Shown: positions 1 through 8,535 of the stretch, one piece after another
Layout of the letters: every line of letters starts with the position of its first letter
How positions within the stretch are numbered: position 1 is the first letter of the stretch
DNA from: AV40 sp035568175
GTDB taxonomy: Bacteria; Verrucomicrobiota; Verrucomicrobiia; Chthoniobacterales; UBA10450
Assembly: GCA_035568175.1 (NCBI GenBank)
Contig: DATMON010000018.1
Location: 372,001-436,000, forward strand
Length of the DNA stretch: 64,000 nucleotides
Reading direction: 5' to 3'
Made by a program: the position numbers and the translations under genes
The notes under the pieces: generated by a model
Database searches by the model: none
Seen by the model: the letters and a program-made list of their open reading frames with translations, nothing else
Told to the model about the DNA's origin: nothing

Positions 1-1
1 C

Positions 2-622
2 ACGCCGAAATATACCAAAGTTGGTTATCAACCGATCCAGCCGGTGCCATTTCCCCACGATATTCACGTGACCCAGCTCGGAATGGATTGCCGCTATTGC
101 CACAGCTTCGTGGAAGTGGCGGCGCATTCGAATGTGCCAAACACCCAGACCTGCATGAACTGCCACTCGCAGGTGCAAAAAGACAACCCGAAGCTAGAAC
201 CGGTCCGACAAAGCTGGAAGACCGGCAAGCCGATCGAGTGGGTATGGCTGCATCGCACGGTAGATTACGTCTTTTACGATCACAGCGCGCATGTGAATCG
301 CGGCATTAGTTGCTTCAGCTGTCACGGTTCGGTGAATCACATGTCGACGGTGTCCATTGCCAAGCCGCACAGCATGGCGTGGTGTCTCGAATGTCATCGC
401 CACCCCGAAAATTTTCTGCGCCCGCAGGAAGAAGTTTTCAATCTCGATTGGAAACCTGACGATGTGAAACCGGCGGAGTTCGTCGCCAAATACGGAAAGC
501 CAAAGGACGTGAACGAGGACTGGTCGAAGAAGAAACATCTGACGCAGCCAGAGATCGGTCAGACATTGAAGGAACGCTGGAACATCGCTCCGAGCACAAA
601 TTGCCAAACCTGCCACCGATGA
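2..622 (+). CDS. actA: ActA, pentahaem cytochrome c of alternative complex III (5' end cut)
   Basis: This is the periplasmic multihaem subunit of alternative complex III (ACIII), the quinol:cytochrome c oxidoreductase that replaces bc1 in many bacteria. Five CxxCH motifs are visible (CRYCH, CMNCH, CFSCH, CLECH, CQTCH), the number expected for ActA. The reading frame is open to the left edge with ActA-like residues before the first GTG at 44, so the N-terminal membrane anchor lies outside the window and GTG 44 is not the real start. The stop overlaps the ATG of actB (ATGA), and the act order that follows confirms the identity. Confidence 0.93.
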   Translation, partial: TPKYTKVGYQPIQPVPFPHDIHVTQLGMDCRYCHSFVEVAAHSNVPNTQTCMNCHSQVQKDNPKLEPVRQSWKTGKPIEWVWLHRTVDYVFYDHSAHVNRGISCFSCHGSVNHMSTVSIAKPHSMAWCLECHRHPENFLRPQEEVFNLDWKPDDVKPAEFVAKYGKPKDVNEDWSKKKHLTQPEIGQTLKERWNIAPSTNCQTCHR

Positions 623-3600
623 AACGCGTCTTTCAACGTCCACCCGAGCCGCTGACCGGGAAAAAATACTGGCGCAGTCTCGGCGAATACAGCAACACCC
701 CGGAGTTTCGCGAATGGCTGGAACGCGAATTTCCGGCCGGCGCTTCGGAAATTAGCGAAGACGAATGGTCGCGGCGCGATTTCATGAAGTTGATGGGGGC
801 TTCGATGGCATTGGCCGGTCTTGGCCTAACCAGCTGCCGACGTCCGGAAATGCACCTCGTCCCGTTCACGAAAAGCGCTGAGTGGACGATTCCAGGAAAA
901 TTTCTCTACTACGCCACCGCGATGCCGCGGCGCGCCGGCGCAATTCCGCTGATCGCGACCACTGTCGACGGCCGGCCGATCAAACTCGAAGGCAATCCGC
1001 TTCATCCCGCCAGCGCCGGCGCGACGGACACATTCGCGCAGGCCTCCGTTCTCGATCTTTACGATCCGGCGCGATCGCGACGATTCGTGAATCGCGGCAA
1101 AGATTCCAATCGCGGCGAGTTTGATTCCTACATCGACAAGCTGCGAGGGCAACTCGGCTCCAATGGCGGCGACGGTCTGGCGTTTCTGGTTGAGGAAGCG
1201 CATTCGCCAACACGCGAGAGATTACGCGTCGATTTGGAAAAGGCTTTTCCAAAAATGATGTGGTGCGTCTACGAGGCGGCGTTGAGTGAAGCGCAAAATT
1301 ACGCGACTCGCACCGGTTTCGGCGAAAATGTGCGATTGATCCCGCGCTTCGATCGCGCCGACGTGGTCTTCGCGCTCGATAGCGACTTTCTCGATTGCGG
1401 CGAAGGCGATCTGATGGGCGCTCGCGCGTTTACGCAGCGACGCCGGATAAAATCATCGAAGGACACAATGAACCGGCTCTACGTAGTCGAGAACCGGTTC
1501 ACGATCACCGGCGCGATGGCCGATCATCGGTTGCGCTGCGCCGCGAGTCAGATCCCGGCGTTCACCTATGCGCTTGCTGGAAAAATTGCCGACGCCACCA
1601 AAGATGCGGGATTGAGCTCGGTTTTGGGTGCGCTGACTGCGGCCGTGCAAGGCGGCGCGGAATTCGATGACGAATGGCTGCGCGAAGCGGCGAATGATCT
1701 GATTGCGAAATCGGGCGTGAGCATCGTTCTCGCGGGGCAACATCAACCCGTCGTCGTTCAGCTGCTCGCCTACGCGATGAATTCGGCGCTGAAAAACATC
1801 GGACGCACTGTTGTCGTCCGAGAGTTTCCGCGAAACAAGAACACGAAAAGTATTTTGCAGCTGGCCGACCGGATGAACCGCGGCGAGATCAAACACCTTT
1901 TCATTTTTGGCGGCGACCCGGTTTACAACGCCCCCCGCGCGGTTGCGCAGGATTCGGACAAGAAAACGCCGATCGATTGGGCGGATTTGCAAAAGAAAGT
2001 GCCGGAAGTAGTGCGGCTCGGTTATCACGAAGACGCAACATCGACAATCAGCCAGTGGCATGTTCCGTTGGCGCATTATTTGGAGTCGTGGGGCGACGCG
2101 CTGACATCGGACGGCGCCTACTTGTCGATCCAACCGATGATCCTCCCGCTCTTCGGCGGTTTGAGTGAAATCCAAATCCTGAACGCACTGCTCGGCGGCT
2201 CCCGCGGTGGCGGGATGGAAGGTCCCGAACTGATTCAGGAAACTTTCCACGCCACTAAACCACCGGGCGACTTTCCGACTGCGTGGTCGAAATTCTTGCG
2301 CGACGGATTTGCGGCGCACATTCCGTTGCGCGATCGACCGGTTACATTTAACGGCGGCGCCGCCGCTCCGCTGGCGCAACAACTTTGGGCGACAACACCT
2401 GCGCCGACGCAAGATTCGCCCGAGATCGTTTTCGTTCGCAGTTACGCGATGGATGACGGCCGTTACGCCAACAACGGCTGGCTCCAGGAATTACCGGATC
2501 CGATCACAAAGCTGACCTGGGACAACGCGGCAATGATGAGCCCGAACTTTGCCAAGTCGTTAGGCGTGGAGACCGGCGACCTGATCCAAATCGCGATTAA
2601 CGAGACGGCAAAAGACGCGAACGACCAACCGATTCAACGTGAACTCGTGATTGTGGCTTACGTTTCTCCTGGACACGTTGACAATTCGATCACGATTCCG
2701 CTCGGGTACGGTCGCAAGAAAGCAGGACCGATCGCGGAGGACACAGGATTCAACGCCTACTTTTTGCGGACGGCGAACAATCCGCATTTCGCAGTCGTCG
2801 ACGGCAAGAACATCGAGAACGTGCAGGTCACGAAAGTGGGAAAGAAATATCCACTCTCGATTACCCAAGATCACTGGAGTATCGAGGGCCGTGGCGTGGT
2901 GCGCGAAGCGACTCTGGATGGTTATCGCGAAGACAACGAGTTCGTGAAAAAATGCGGCGGCGCGGACGAGCCGTCAAAGACGTTCTCGCTTTACTCGCAT
3001 CCGCCGCTGGACGCGCCGCAGCAGTGGGGGATGAACGTCGATCTTAACGTTTGCACCGGTTGCAGCGCGTGTGTCGTCGCCTGTCAGGCTGAGAACAACG
3101 TTCCAATCGTTGGCAAACTACAAGTCTCGCATGGCCGCGTGATGCACTGGCTCCGGATCGATCGTTACTACGCCAGCGCGAAATCGTTCGACGAAGACAA
3201 CGGCGAATTTCCGGAGAATCCGGAGGTTGTCCATCAACCGATGATGTGCCAGCACTGCGAAAACGCGCCGTGCGAAACCGTTTGTCCAGTCAATGCCACG
3301 ATCCACAGCGAGGACGGTCTCAACGTCATGGCTTACAACCGCTGCGTCGGCACCCGCTATTGCGCGAACAATTGCCCGTTCAAAGTGCGCCGATTTAACT
3401 TCTTTGATTACAACCAGCGGCCAATCGCGAAAAAGAAAATCGCCGGCGAATTTGGGATTTATCGCGAGTACATCGCGCCATTTACCGAAAAAGGCGCGCC
3501 CGACGTCACCAAAATGCAAAAGAATCCGAATGTGACGGTTCGGATGCGCGGCGTGATGGAGAAATGCACGTTCTGTGTCCAACGAATTGAGGAGGCGAAG

Positions 3601-3891
3601 ATCGCGGCGCATGTCCGTGCTGGCGCCTCTGGTAAAGATCTAAAAATTCCGCGCGATTCGTTTACCAGCGCCTGCGCGCAGGCCTGCCCGCACGAGGCGA
3701 TCACTTTTGGCGACATCAAAGATCCGGAAAGCAAAGTTTCGAAGATGAAACAGCAGGACCGCAACTATCGGCTGCTGGAATATTTGAACGTGAACACGCG
3801 CACGAGTTATCTCGGACGCATTCGCAATCCAAATCCGAAAATGCCCGACGCCTCCAACATTGGCGTGGCTTCTCCGGCAGAGAAAGCATGA
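619..3891 (+). CDS. actB: ActB, fused molybdopterin-oxidoreductase-like and Fe-S subunit of ACIII
   Basis: This is the large periplasmic ACIII subunit of about 1090 residues. The N-terminus has a twin-arginine-like segment (SRRDFMKLMGAS) followed by hydrophobic residues and a Cys (LTSC). The central part resembles molybdopterin oxidoreductases; in ACIII this domain is known to lack the cofactor. The C-terminal third is ferredoxin-like, with CTGCSACVVACQ, CQHCENAPCETVC, CANNCP, CTFC and CAQACP cysteine clusters, which would carry the Fe-S wire from quinol to the haems. ATG 619 is chosen over TTG 601 because it gives the usual 4-base overlap with actA. B1 and B2 are fused, as in most ACIII operons. 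Confidence 0.95.
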   Translation: MKRVFQRPPEPLTGKKYWRSLGEYSNTPEFREWLEREFPAGASEISEDEWSRRDFMKLMGASMALAGLGLTSCRRPEMHLVPFTKSAEWTIPGKFLYYATAMPRRAGAIPLIATTVDGRPIKLEGNPLHPASAGATDTFAQASVLDLYDPARSRRFVNRGKDSNRGEFDSYIDKLRGQLGSNGGDGLAFLVEEAHSPTRERLRVDLEKAFPKMMWCVYEAALSEAQNYATRTGFGENVRLIPRFDRADVVFALDSDFLDCGEGDLMGARAFTQRRRIKSSKDTMNRLYVVENRFTITGAMADHRLRCAASQIPAFTYALAGKIADATKDAGLSSVLGALTAAVQGGAEFDDEWLREAANDLIAKSGVSIVLAGQHQPVVVQLLAYAMNSALKNIGRTVVVREFPRNKNTKSILQLADRMNRGEIKHLFIFGGDPVYNAPRAVAQDSDKKTPIDWADLQKKVPEVVRLGYHEDATSTISQWHVPLAHYLESWGDALTSDGAYLSIQPMILPLFGGLSEIQILNALLGGSRGGGMEGPELIQETFHATKPPGDFPTAWSKFLRDGFAAHIPLRDRPVTFNGGAAAPLAQQLWATTPAPTQDSPEIVFVRSYAMDDGRYANNGWLQELPDPITKLTWDNAAMMSPNFAKSLGVETGDLIQIAINETAKDANDQPIQRELVIVAYVSPGHVDNSITIPLGYGRKKAGPIAEDTGFNAYFLRTANNPHFAVVDGKNIENVQVTKVGKKYPLSITQDHWSIEGRGVVREATLDGYREDNEFVKKCGGADEPSKTFSLYSHPPLDAPQQWGMNVDLNVCTGCSACVVACQAENNVPIVGKLQVSHGRVMHWLRIDRYYASAKSFDEDNGEFPENPEVVHQPMMCQHCENAPCETVCPVNATIHSEDGLNVMAYNRCVGTRYCANNCPFKVRRFNFFDYNQRPIAKKKIAGEFGIYREYIAPFTEKGAPDVTKMQKNPNVTVRMRGVMEKCTFCVQRIEEAKIAAHVRAGASGKDLKIPRDSFTSACAQACPHEAITFGDIKDPESKVSKMKQQDRNYRLLEYLNVNTRTSYLGRIRNPNPKMPDASNIGVASPAEKA

Positions 3892-3910
3892 CGATGTCGA
3901 TCTTAACTAA

Positions 3911-5371
3911 ATGAACGATTGGCCTACCACACAGGACGCGATGCAGGAAGAAGCCGTGACAAGCGTTGATCGTCCGCTTGCGCGCGTGCCGCTGGTGTTG
4001 AATCGGCGGAATTTCAGCTGGCTCACCGAACGCATCTCCGGGGTGGCCGAACAACCGGCGCCGCGTTGGTGGTGGGTTTGTTTTACCATCACCGGCTCGA
4101 TCGCCATGTTCGGTTTGTTCTGTCTCGGTTACCAAATTTCCACCGGCGTCGGGGTCTGGGGAAATAACATTCCGAACGGATGGGCCTGGGACATCACAAA
4201 CTTCGTTTTTTGGATCGGTATCGGACATGCTGGCACACTGATATCCGCAATCTTGTATCTGCTGCGGCAGAAATGGCGGACCTCGATCAATCGCTCGGCC
4301 GAAGCGATGACGCTGTTCGCGGTGATGTGCGCCGCGATTTTCCCCGGCGTGCACGTTGGCCGCGTCTGGATGGCGTGGTATTTGGCGCCATTGCCTAACA
4401 ATTACGGCATCTGGCCGAATTTCCGCAGCCCTTTGATGTGGGACGTGTTCGCGGTTTCGACCTATTTTACCGTCTCGGTTTTATTTTGGTACACGGGTTT
4501 AATTCCGGACCTCGCGACGTTGCGCGATCGTGCGACCACCAAAATCAGAAAATTTTTATTTGGCGTTTTCGCGTGCGGCTGGCGCGGCTCGAATCGCAAC
4601 TGGCGTCATTACGAAATGGCGTATCTGCTTCTGGCCGGTCTTTCCACGCCGCTGGTGCTTTCCGTTCACAGCGTGGTGTCATTCGACTTCGCGTCGTCGA
4701 TTTTGCCGACCTGGCATACGACAATTTTCCCACCTTACTTCGTTGCCGGCGCGATTTTCGGCGGGTTCGCCATGGTGCTGACGTTGCTCATCCCGGCGCG
4801 GGCGATCTTCAAACTCCAGGACATCATCACGCCGCAGCACATCGACAAAATGGCGAAGATCATTTTGTTGACCGGTTCGTTCGTGACCTACGCCTACGCG
4901 ATGGAATTTTTCGTGGCCTGGTATAGCGGCAACGCTTACGAGCGGTTTGGATTTTGGAATCGCGTCTTTGGGCCCTATTGGTGGTACTGGTGGACCGGAA
5001 TGTTGTTCTGCAACATCCTTTCGCCGCAACTCTTCTGGTTCCGCTGGTGCCGGCGAAACATTCTGGTCGTGTATTTCGTTTGCATGTGTGTGAACGCGGG
5101 AATGTGGTTCGAGCGTTTCATCATCATCGTTGGCGGCCTGCATCGGGATTTTCTTCCGTCGTCGTGGGGCATGTTTATCCCAACCTGGGTCGACATCTGG
5201 ACGTTCATCGGCACGCTTGGGATTTTCACCTCGCTGTTCCTCATGTTCGTCCGGTTTCTGCCGATGATAGCGATGTCGGAAGTGAAGATCGTTTTGCCGG
5301 AAGCCGACGCGCATGCGCATTCGCCTAATGGCCATCATCCCGTCGCCGCGGGTGGAATGGAGCGCACATGA
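3911..5371 (+). CDS. actC: ActC, NrfD-type quinol-binding membrane subunit of ACIII
   Basis: This polytopic protein of 486 residues has about ten transmembrane helices and belongs to the NrfD/PsrC family. ActC is one of two related membrane subunits of ACIII (the other is ActF) and is thought to hold the menaquinol site. The core has family-typical stretches such as the WIGIGHAGTLIS helix and the FPGVHVGR segment. The C-terminus ends in a His-rich cytoplasmic tail. A 19-base gap separates it from actB and holds one copy of the repeated motif ATGTCGATCTT (3894-3904). Its end overlaps actD as ATGA. Confidence 0.94.
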   Translation: MNDWPTTQDAMQEEAVTSVDRPLARVPLVLNRRNFSWLTERISGVAEQPAPRWWWVCFTITGSIAMFGLFCLGYQISTGVGVWGNNIPNGWAWDITNFVFWIGIGHAGTLISAILYLLRQKWRTSINRSAEAMTLFAVMCAAIFPGVHVGRVWMAWYLAPLPNNYGIWPNFRSPLMWDVFAVSTYFTVSVLFWYTGLIPDLATLRDRATTKIRKFLFGVFACGWRGSNRNWRHYEMAYLLLAGLSTPLVLSVHSVVSFDFASSILPTWHTTIFPPYFVAGAIFGGFAMVLTLLIPARAIFKLQDIITPQHIDKMAKIILLTGSFVTYAYAMEFFVAWYSGNAYERFGFWNRVFGPYWWYWWTGMLFCNILSPQLFWFRWCRRNILVVYFVCMCVNAGMWFERFIIIVGGLHRDFLPSSWGMFIPTWVDIWTFIGTLGIFTSLFLMFVRFLPMIAMSEVKIVLPEADAHAHSPNGHHPVAAGGMERT

Positions 5372-5922
5372 GAACGCCATATGGTCACGACGTTTACGCA
5401 ATGGGGGCGGAATATCCGAGCGCGTCGGCCCTTTACGAAGCGGCCAAAATCGTGCGCGACGCCGGGTTCAAACGTTGGGATGTGTTTTCGCCGTTTCCAA
5501 TTCATGGCATGGACGAAGCGATGGGCCTCGGGAAATCTTGGCTCAGCGCAGTGGTGCTTGTCGGCGGCATTTCCGGTTTGCTCACGGCGATGCTCGTCGA
5601 GTTCGGTCCGTCCTGGGGATTGTATCGCCTCGTTGTTCACGGAAAACCGTGGGACTGGAAAACGGTCCCGGCGTTTTTCCCGATTATGTTCGAGCTGACG
5701 GTTCTTTTCTCCGCTTTCGCGGCGTTTTTCGCGGTCCTGATCATGAACGGTCTGCCGCGGCCGCATCATCCGATCTTTAACTGGGAGCGGTTCAAACGAG
5801 TCACTAATGACGGATTTTTCCTCGTGATCGAAGCCCGCGATCCGCGCTTCACCGAACTGGAAGCGCGCGAATTACTCGAGCGCAGCGGTGGCCAAAACAT
5901 CACCATCGTGCACGAGGACTGA
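5368..5922 (+). CDS. actD: ActD, membrane subunit of ACIII (DUF3341 type)
   Basis: This 184-residue protein carries the ActD hallmarks: a cytoplasmic N-terminal domain with the conserved YDVFSPFPIHGMD-like segment (here WDVFSPFPIHGMDEAMG) and two transmembrane helices in the middle. ActD has no cofactor and helps to hold the membrane arm of ACIII together. The start codon overlaps the actC stop by four bases, and actE begins two bases after its stop, so it is certainly co-transcribed and probably translationally coupled. Confidence 0.93.
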   Translation: MRTPYGHDVYAMGAEYPSASALYEAAKIVRDAGFKRWDVFSPFPIHGMDEAMGLGKSWLSAVVLVGGISGLLTAMLVEFGPSWGLYRLVVHGKPWDWKTVPAFFPIMFELTVLFSAFAAFFAVLIMNGLPRPHHPIFNWERFKRVTNDGFFLVIEARDPRFTELEARELLERSGGQNITIVHED

Positions 5923-5924
5923 TT

Positions 5925-6683
5925 ATGTTGCGCGGATTCCTTTTAATTTCTTTGTTGCTCACGATCGCGGCTGTCGCCGTGCTCGGGTTCCGTGGAGAAA
6001 AAACGACCAATGAGCCGTGGGAAATTTTTCCCGACATGGTGCGGCAGATGAAAGTGCGCGCGCAATCGCCGCTGAATTTTTTTGCGGACGGCCGCGGTCC
6101 ACGCATGCCGGTGAACGGAACAGTGCCGATCGGTTATGAAATGCCCAAGCCACAATCGAGCGGCGCGCCGGAGTCTCACTCCGCTGCCGGTTTTAGTGTC
6201 GGCACCGATTACGTCAACACGGGCAAGATGGGCAATAATTGGGGAACCGGGATCCCGGTTCCGGTGACGGCGGAATTACTGGAGCGCGGGCGCGAGCGTT
6301 TCAATATCACCTGCGCGATGTGTCACGGCATGACTGCGGCAGGAAATGGGATCACAAAATCATACGGACTCGCGACCGTCGTGACGTTGCAGGACGATCG
6401 CATTCGCAAAATGGCCGACGGCGAGATTTTCAACACAATCACAAACGGCAAGAACACGATGATGGCCTACGGACCAAACATCATGGTGCAGGATCGCTGG
6501 GCGATCATTGCTTACCTTCGCGCGCTGCAACGAAGCCAGAATGGGGCGATTGCCGATGTCCCGCCCGAGCATCGCGCTGATTTGGAAAAACCAGCCGAGA
6601 ACAAACCCCCCGAAGCGAAGTCCGCGGAAGGGAAACCGGCCGAAAACAAAGCGCCGGCCAAACCGGAGGCCCCGAAGAAGTGA
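5925..6683 (+). CDS. actE: ActE, monohaem cytochrome c subunit of ACIII
   Basis: This 252-residue protein starts with a hydrophobic signal or anchor (LLISLLLTIAAVAVLGF) followed by the ActE-type segment MVRQMKVRAQSP, and has one haem c site, CAMCH, in the middle. In ACIII, ActE is one of the periplasmic cytochromes that collect electrons from the Fe-S chain. The C-terminal 45 residues are a low-complexity Lys/Pro/Glu/Ala tail (repeated AEN/KPAE units) with no predicted fold. The stop overlaps the GTG start of actF. Confidence 0.93.
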   Translation: MLRGFLLISLLLTIAAVAVLGFRGEKTTNEPWEIFPDMVRQMKVRAQSPLNFFADGRGPRMPVNGTVPIGYEMPKPQSSGAPESHSAAGFSVGTDYVNTGKMGNNWGTGIPVPVTAELLERGRERFNITCAMCHGMTAAGNGITKSYGLATVVTLQDDRIRKMADGEIFNTITNGKNTMMAYGPNIMVQDRWAIIAYLRALQRSQNGAIADVPPEHRADLEKPAENKPPEAKSAEGKPAENKAPAKPEAPKK

Positions 6684-7882
6684 GCGATCGTTTGCATAAT
6701 GCGCCGACACCGGAAGGCGAGCATTTCGAGACCGGTCGCTTTGCCGGTTTGTCGGTCCTGCTCGGTGTGGTTGCATTTGTTGCGCTGGCATTGTGCGGCG
6801 CGGGCGCGGCGATTGATCCGACGCAGTTCAGTTTCTCATGGCTCTTTGCCTTTGGGTTTTTCTTCACCCTGTGCGCCGGCTGTTTCTTCTGGACGATCGT
6901 GCATTACGCCACCGACGCGAATTGGACGGTGGTGGTGCGACGTCAGCTCGAAAACATCGCCGTGCTCATCGCAGTGCTGGCGATCTTTTTCATCCCGATC
7001 CTGCTTTTACGACATCATCTCTACGAATGGATGAACATTGAGCCGGGAAAAGAACCGAACCTTGATTCCAAACGCGCGTATTTGAACCTCAGTTTCTTCA
7101 TTCTTCGGGCGGCTTTCTTCCTCGGATTTTTCATCATCGCGTCGCAGCTGCTGAGAAAATTTTCCGTGCGCCAGGACAAGGACGGCAATCCGCGGTTCAC
7201 CATTTGGCTTCGCAGAGTTTCGTTTGTTAGTCTGCCATTATTCGCATTGTCGGTAACCTTCGGCGCCTACGATTGGTTGCTGGGTCTCCAGTATCGCTGG
7301 TTCTCCACCATGTTTGGCGTCTACATTTTCGCCGGCGCGGCCGGCAGTTCGATGTCGTTGCTTGTGCTCGTCATCACTGCGCTTCAGCGCGCCGGTTACC
7401 TCAAGAACGTGGTCACGCCCGAGCATTATCACATCATGGGGAAGTGGATGTTCGCCTTCTGCGTTTTTTGGGCCTACATCGGCTTCGGCCAGTACATGCT
7501 GATTTGGTATGCGAATCTTCCGGAAGAGACCCAATATTTTCTAACCCGAAATACTGAATCGTGGTGGGGCGTGAGTATGTTGCTGGTCTTTGGCCGGTTC
7601 TTTGGACCGTTCGCCATTCTGCTTTTGCAATCGATTAAAAAGCATCCGCGCCAGCTCTGCTATGTCGCCGCCTGGATTTTGTTCATGCAAATGCTCGACA
7701 TCTATCTCGTGGTCTTGCCGGCGCTGCATGGGACCGGCGTTCACGTCAGCCTTTGGGATTTTGCCGCGATCGTCGCCATCGGCTCGACGCTAGCCTTCGT
7801 TTACTTGCGCATCGTTGGAAAGACTTCGCTCTTTCCAGTCCGCGACCCGCGCCTGGTCGAATCTTTGAATTTGGTGAACTGA
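6680..7882 (+). CDS. actF: ActF, second NrfD-type membrane subunit of ACIII
   Basis: This is a 400-residue polytopic protein with about ten helices, the smaller NrfD-like paralogue of ActC. Family-typical parts are the YDWLLGLQYRWFSTMFGVY segment after helix 5 and the conserved HYHIMGKWMFAF and YWYANLPEE-type helix (here IWYANLPEET). ActF pairs with ActC to form the membrane core. The start is a GTG that overlaps the actE stop as GTGA, which supports coupling. The next gene begins after one base. Confidence 0.94.
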   Translation: MSDRLHNAPTPEGEHFETGRFAGLSVLLGVVAFVALALCGAGAAIDPTQFSFSWLFAFGFFFTLCAGCFFWTIVHYATDANWTVVVRRQLENIAVLIAVLAIFFIPILLLRHHLYEWMNIEPGKEPNLDSKRAYLNLSFFILRAAFFLGFFIIASQLLRKFSVRQDKDGNPRFTIWLRRVSFVSLPLFALSVTFGAYDWLLGLQYRWFSTMFGVYIFAGAAGSSMSLLVLVITALQRAGYLKNVVTPEHYHIMGKWMFAFCVFWAYIGFGQYMLIWYANLPEETQYFLTRNTESWWGVSMLLVFGRFFGPFAILLLQSIKKHPRQLCYVAAWILFMQMLDIYLVVLPALHGTGVHVSLWDFAAIVAIGSTLAFVYLRIVGKTSLFPVRDPRLVESLNLVN

Positions 7883-7883
7883 G

Positions 7884-8513
7884 ATGGCCAATCCCGAACA
7901 ATTTCAATCGCCTGCGCCGTTTTCGACATGGGTCGGCGTCGTCCTGTTGTTTGCGCTATTCGGCATAATGGTCGTGGCCGTGATCGGGCCCGCGCCGCGC
8001 GGTGATAATTACGAACGCATGCGCGCGGAGGCGCGCGTGAAAAAGCTAAAAGACGCGCGCGATGAGGACACCAAAGCGCTGACGAGTTATGCCTGGGTCG
8101 ACAAAAACAAAGGCACAGTGCGATTGCCGATCGATCGCGCGATGGAATTAACGATTGCAGACCTCGCGAACAAAAAGACCGCGTCCGCATACGCGATTGC
8201 GTCGCCGGAATCCTCTGCAGCGCCGGGGGGCCCAGCATCGGCATCGCCGGCGCCATCTGCTTCACCGCAAACAAGCGGAACGCCGAAACCAACTTCAGTT
8301 GCCGGTCCGAATTCGGAAGCGCGTGGACAACCTGCCGCGGCAGTGAACCCACCGGCGGTGCAGCCATCGACGCAGCCAGGAGCTTCTACCTCTCCAGCTG
8401 CCTCATCGAAATCGTCCGGCGCCGCGCCGGCCGCGTCGCCTTCAGCAACTTCATCACTAACGCCGCCGGGAAGTCCATTGCCGGTTCGCGGAGCAACTCC
8501 GGGACAATTATGA
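7884..8513 (+). CDS. Small membrane-anchored protein with Pro/Ala/Ser-rich tail, between ACIII and pseudo-cbb3 genes
   Basis: I do not recognise a named family. The 209-residue protein has one transmembrane helix (about residues 15-35), a charged stretch (ERMRAEARVKKLKDARDED), a short segment resembling the conserved motif in ACIII-linked proteins (TSYAWVDKNKGTVRLPIDRAMEL), and then about 110 residues made almost only of Pro, Ala, Ser, Gly and Thr. The part with WVDKNKGTVRLPIDRAM resembles small proteins often seen next to act genes and SCO-type assembly genes. It sits one base after actF, so it is part of the operon. The long disordered tail would lie outside the membrane and may tether neighbouring complexes; that is inference. 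Confidence 0.8.
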   Translation: MANPEQFQSPAPFSTWVGVVLLFALFGIMVVAVIGPAPRGDNYERMRAEARVKKLKDARDEDTKALTSYAWVDKNKGTVRLPIDRAMELTIADLANKKTASAYAIASPESSAAPGGPASASPAPSASPQTSGTPKPTSVAGPNSEARGQPAAAVNPPAVQPSTQPGASTSPAASSKSSGAAPAASPSATSSLTPPGSPLPVRGATPGQL

Positions 8514-8535
8514 AGATGTCGATTTTGCCTAACGA

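Noticed and set aside
1453..2412. Long minus-strand frame of 319 codons
   Set aside because: It lies fully within actB, has Arg/Gln-rich composition typical of an antisense shadow and no family motif.
4679..5401. Minus-strand frame of 240 codons
   Set aside because: It is the antisense of actC and its protein is highly charged with no motif.
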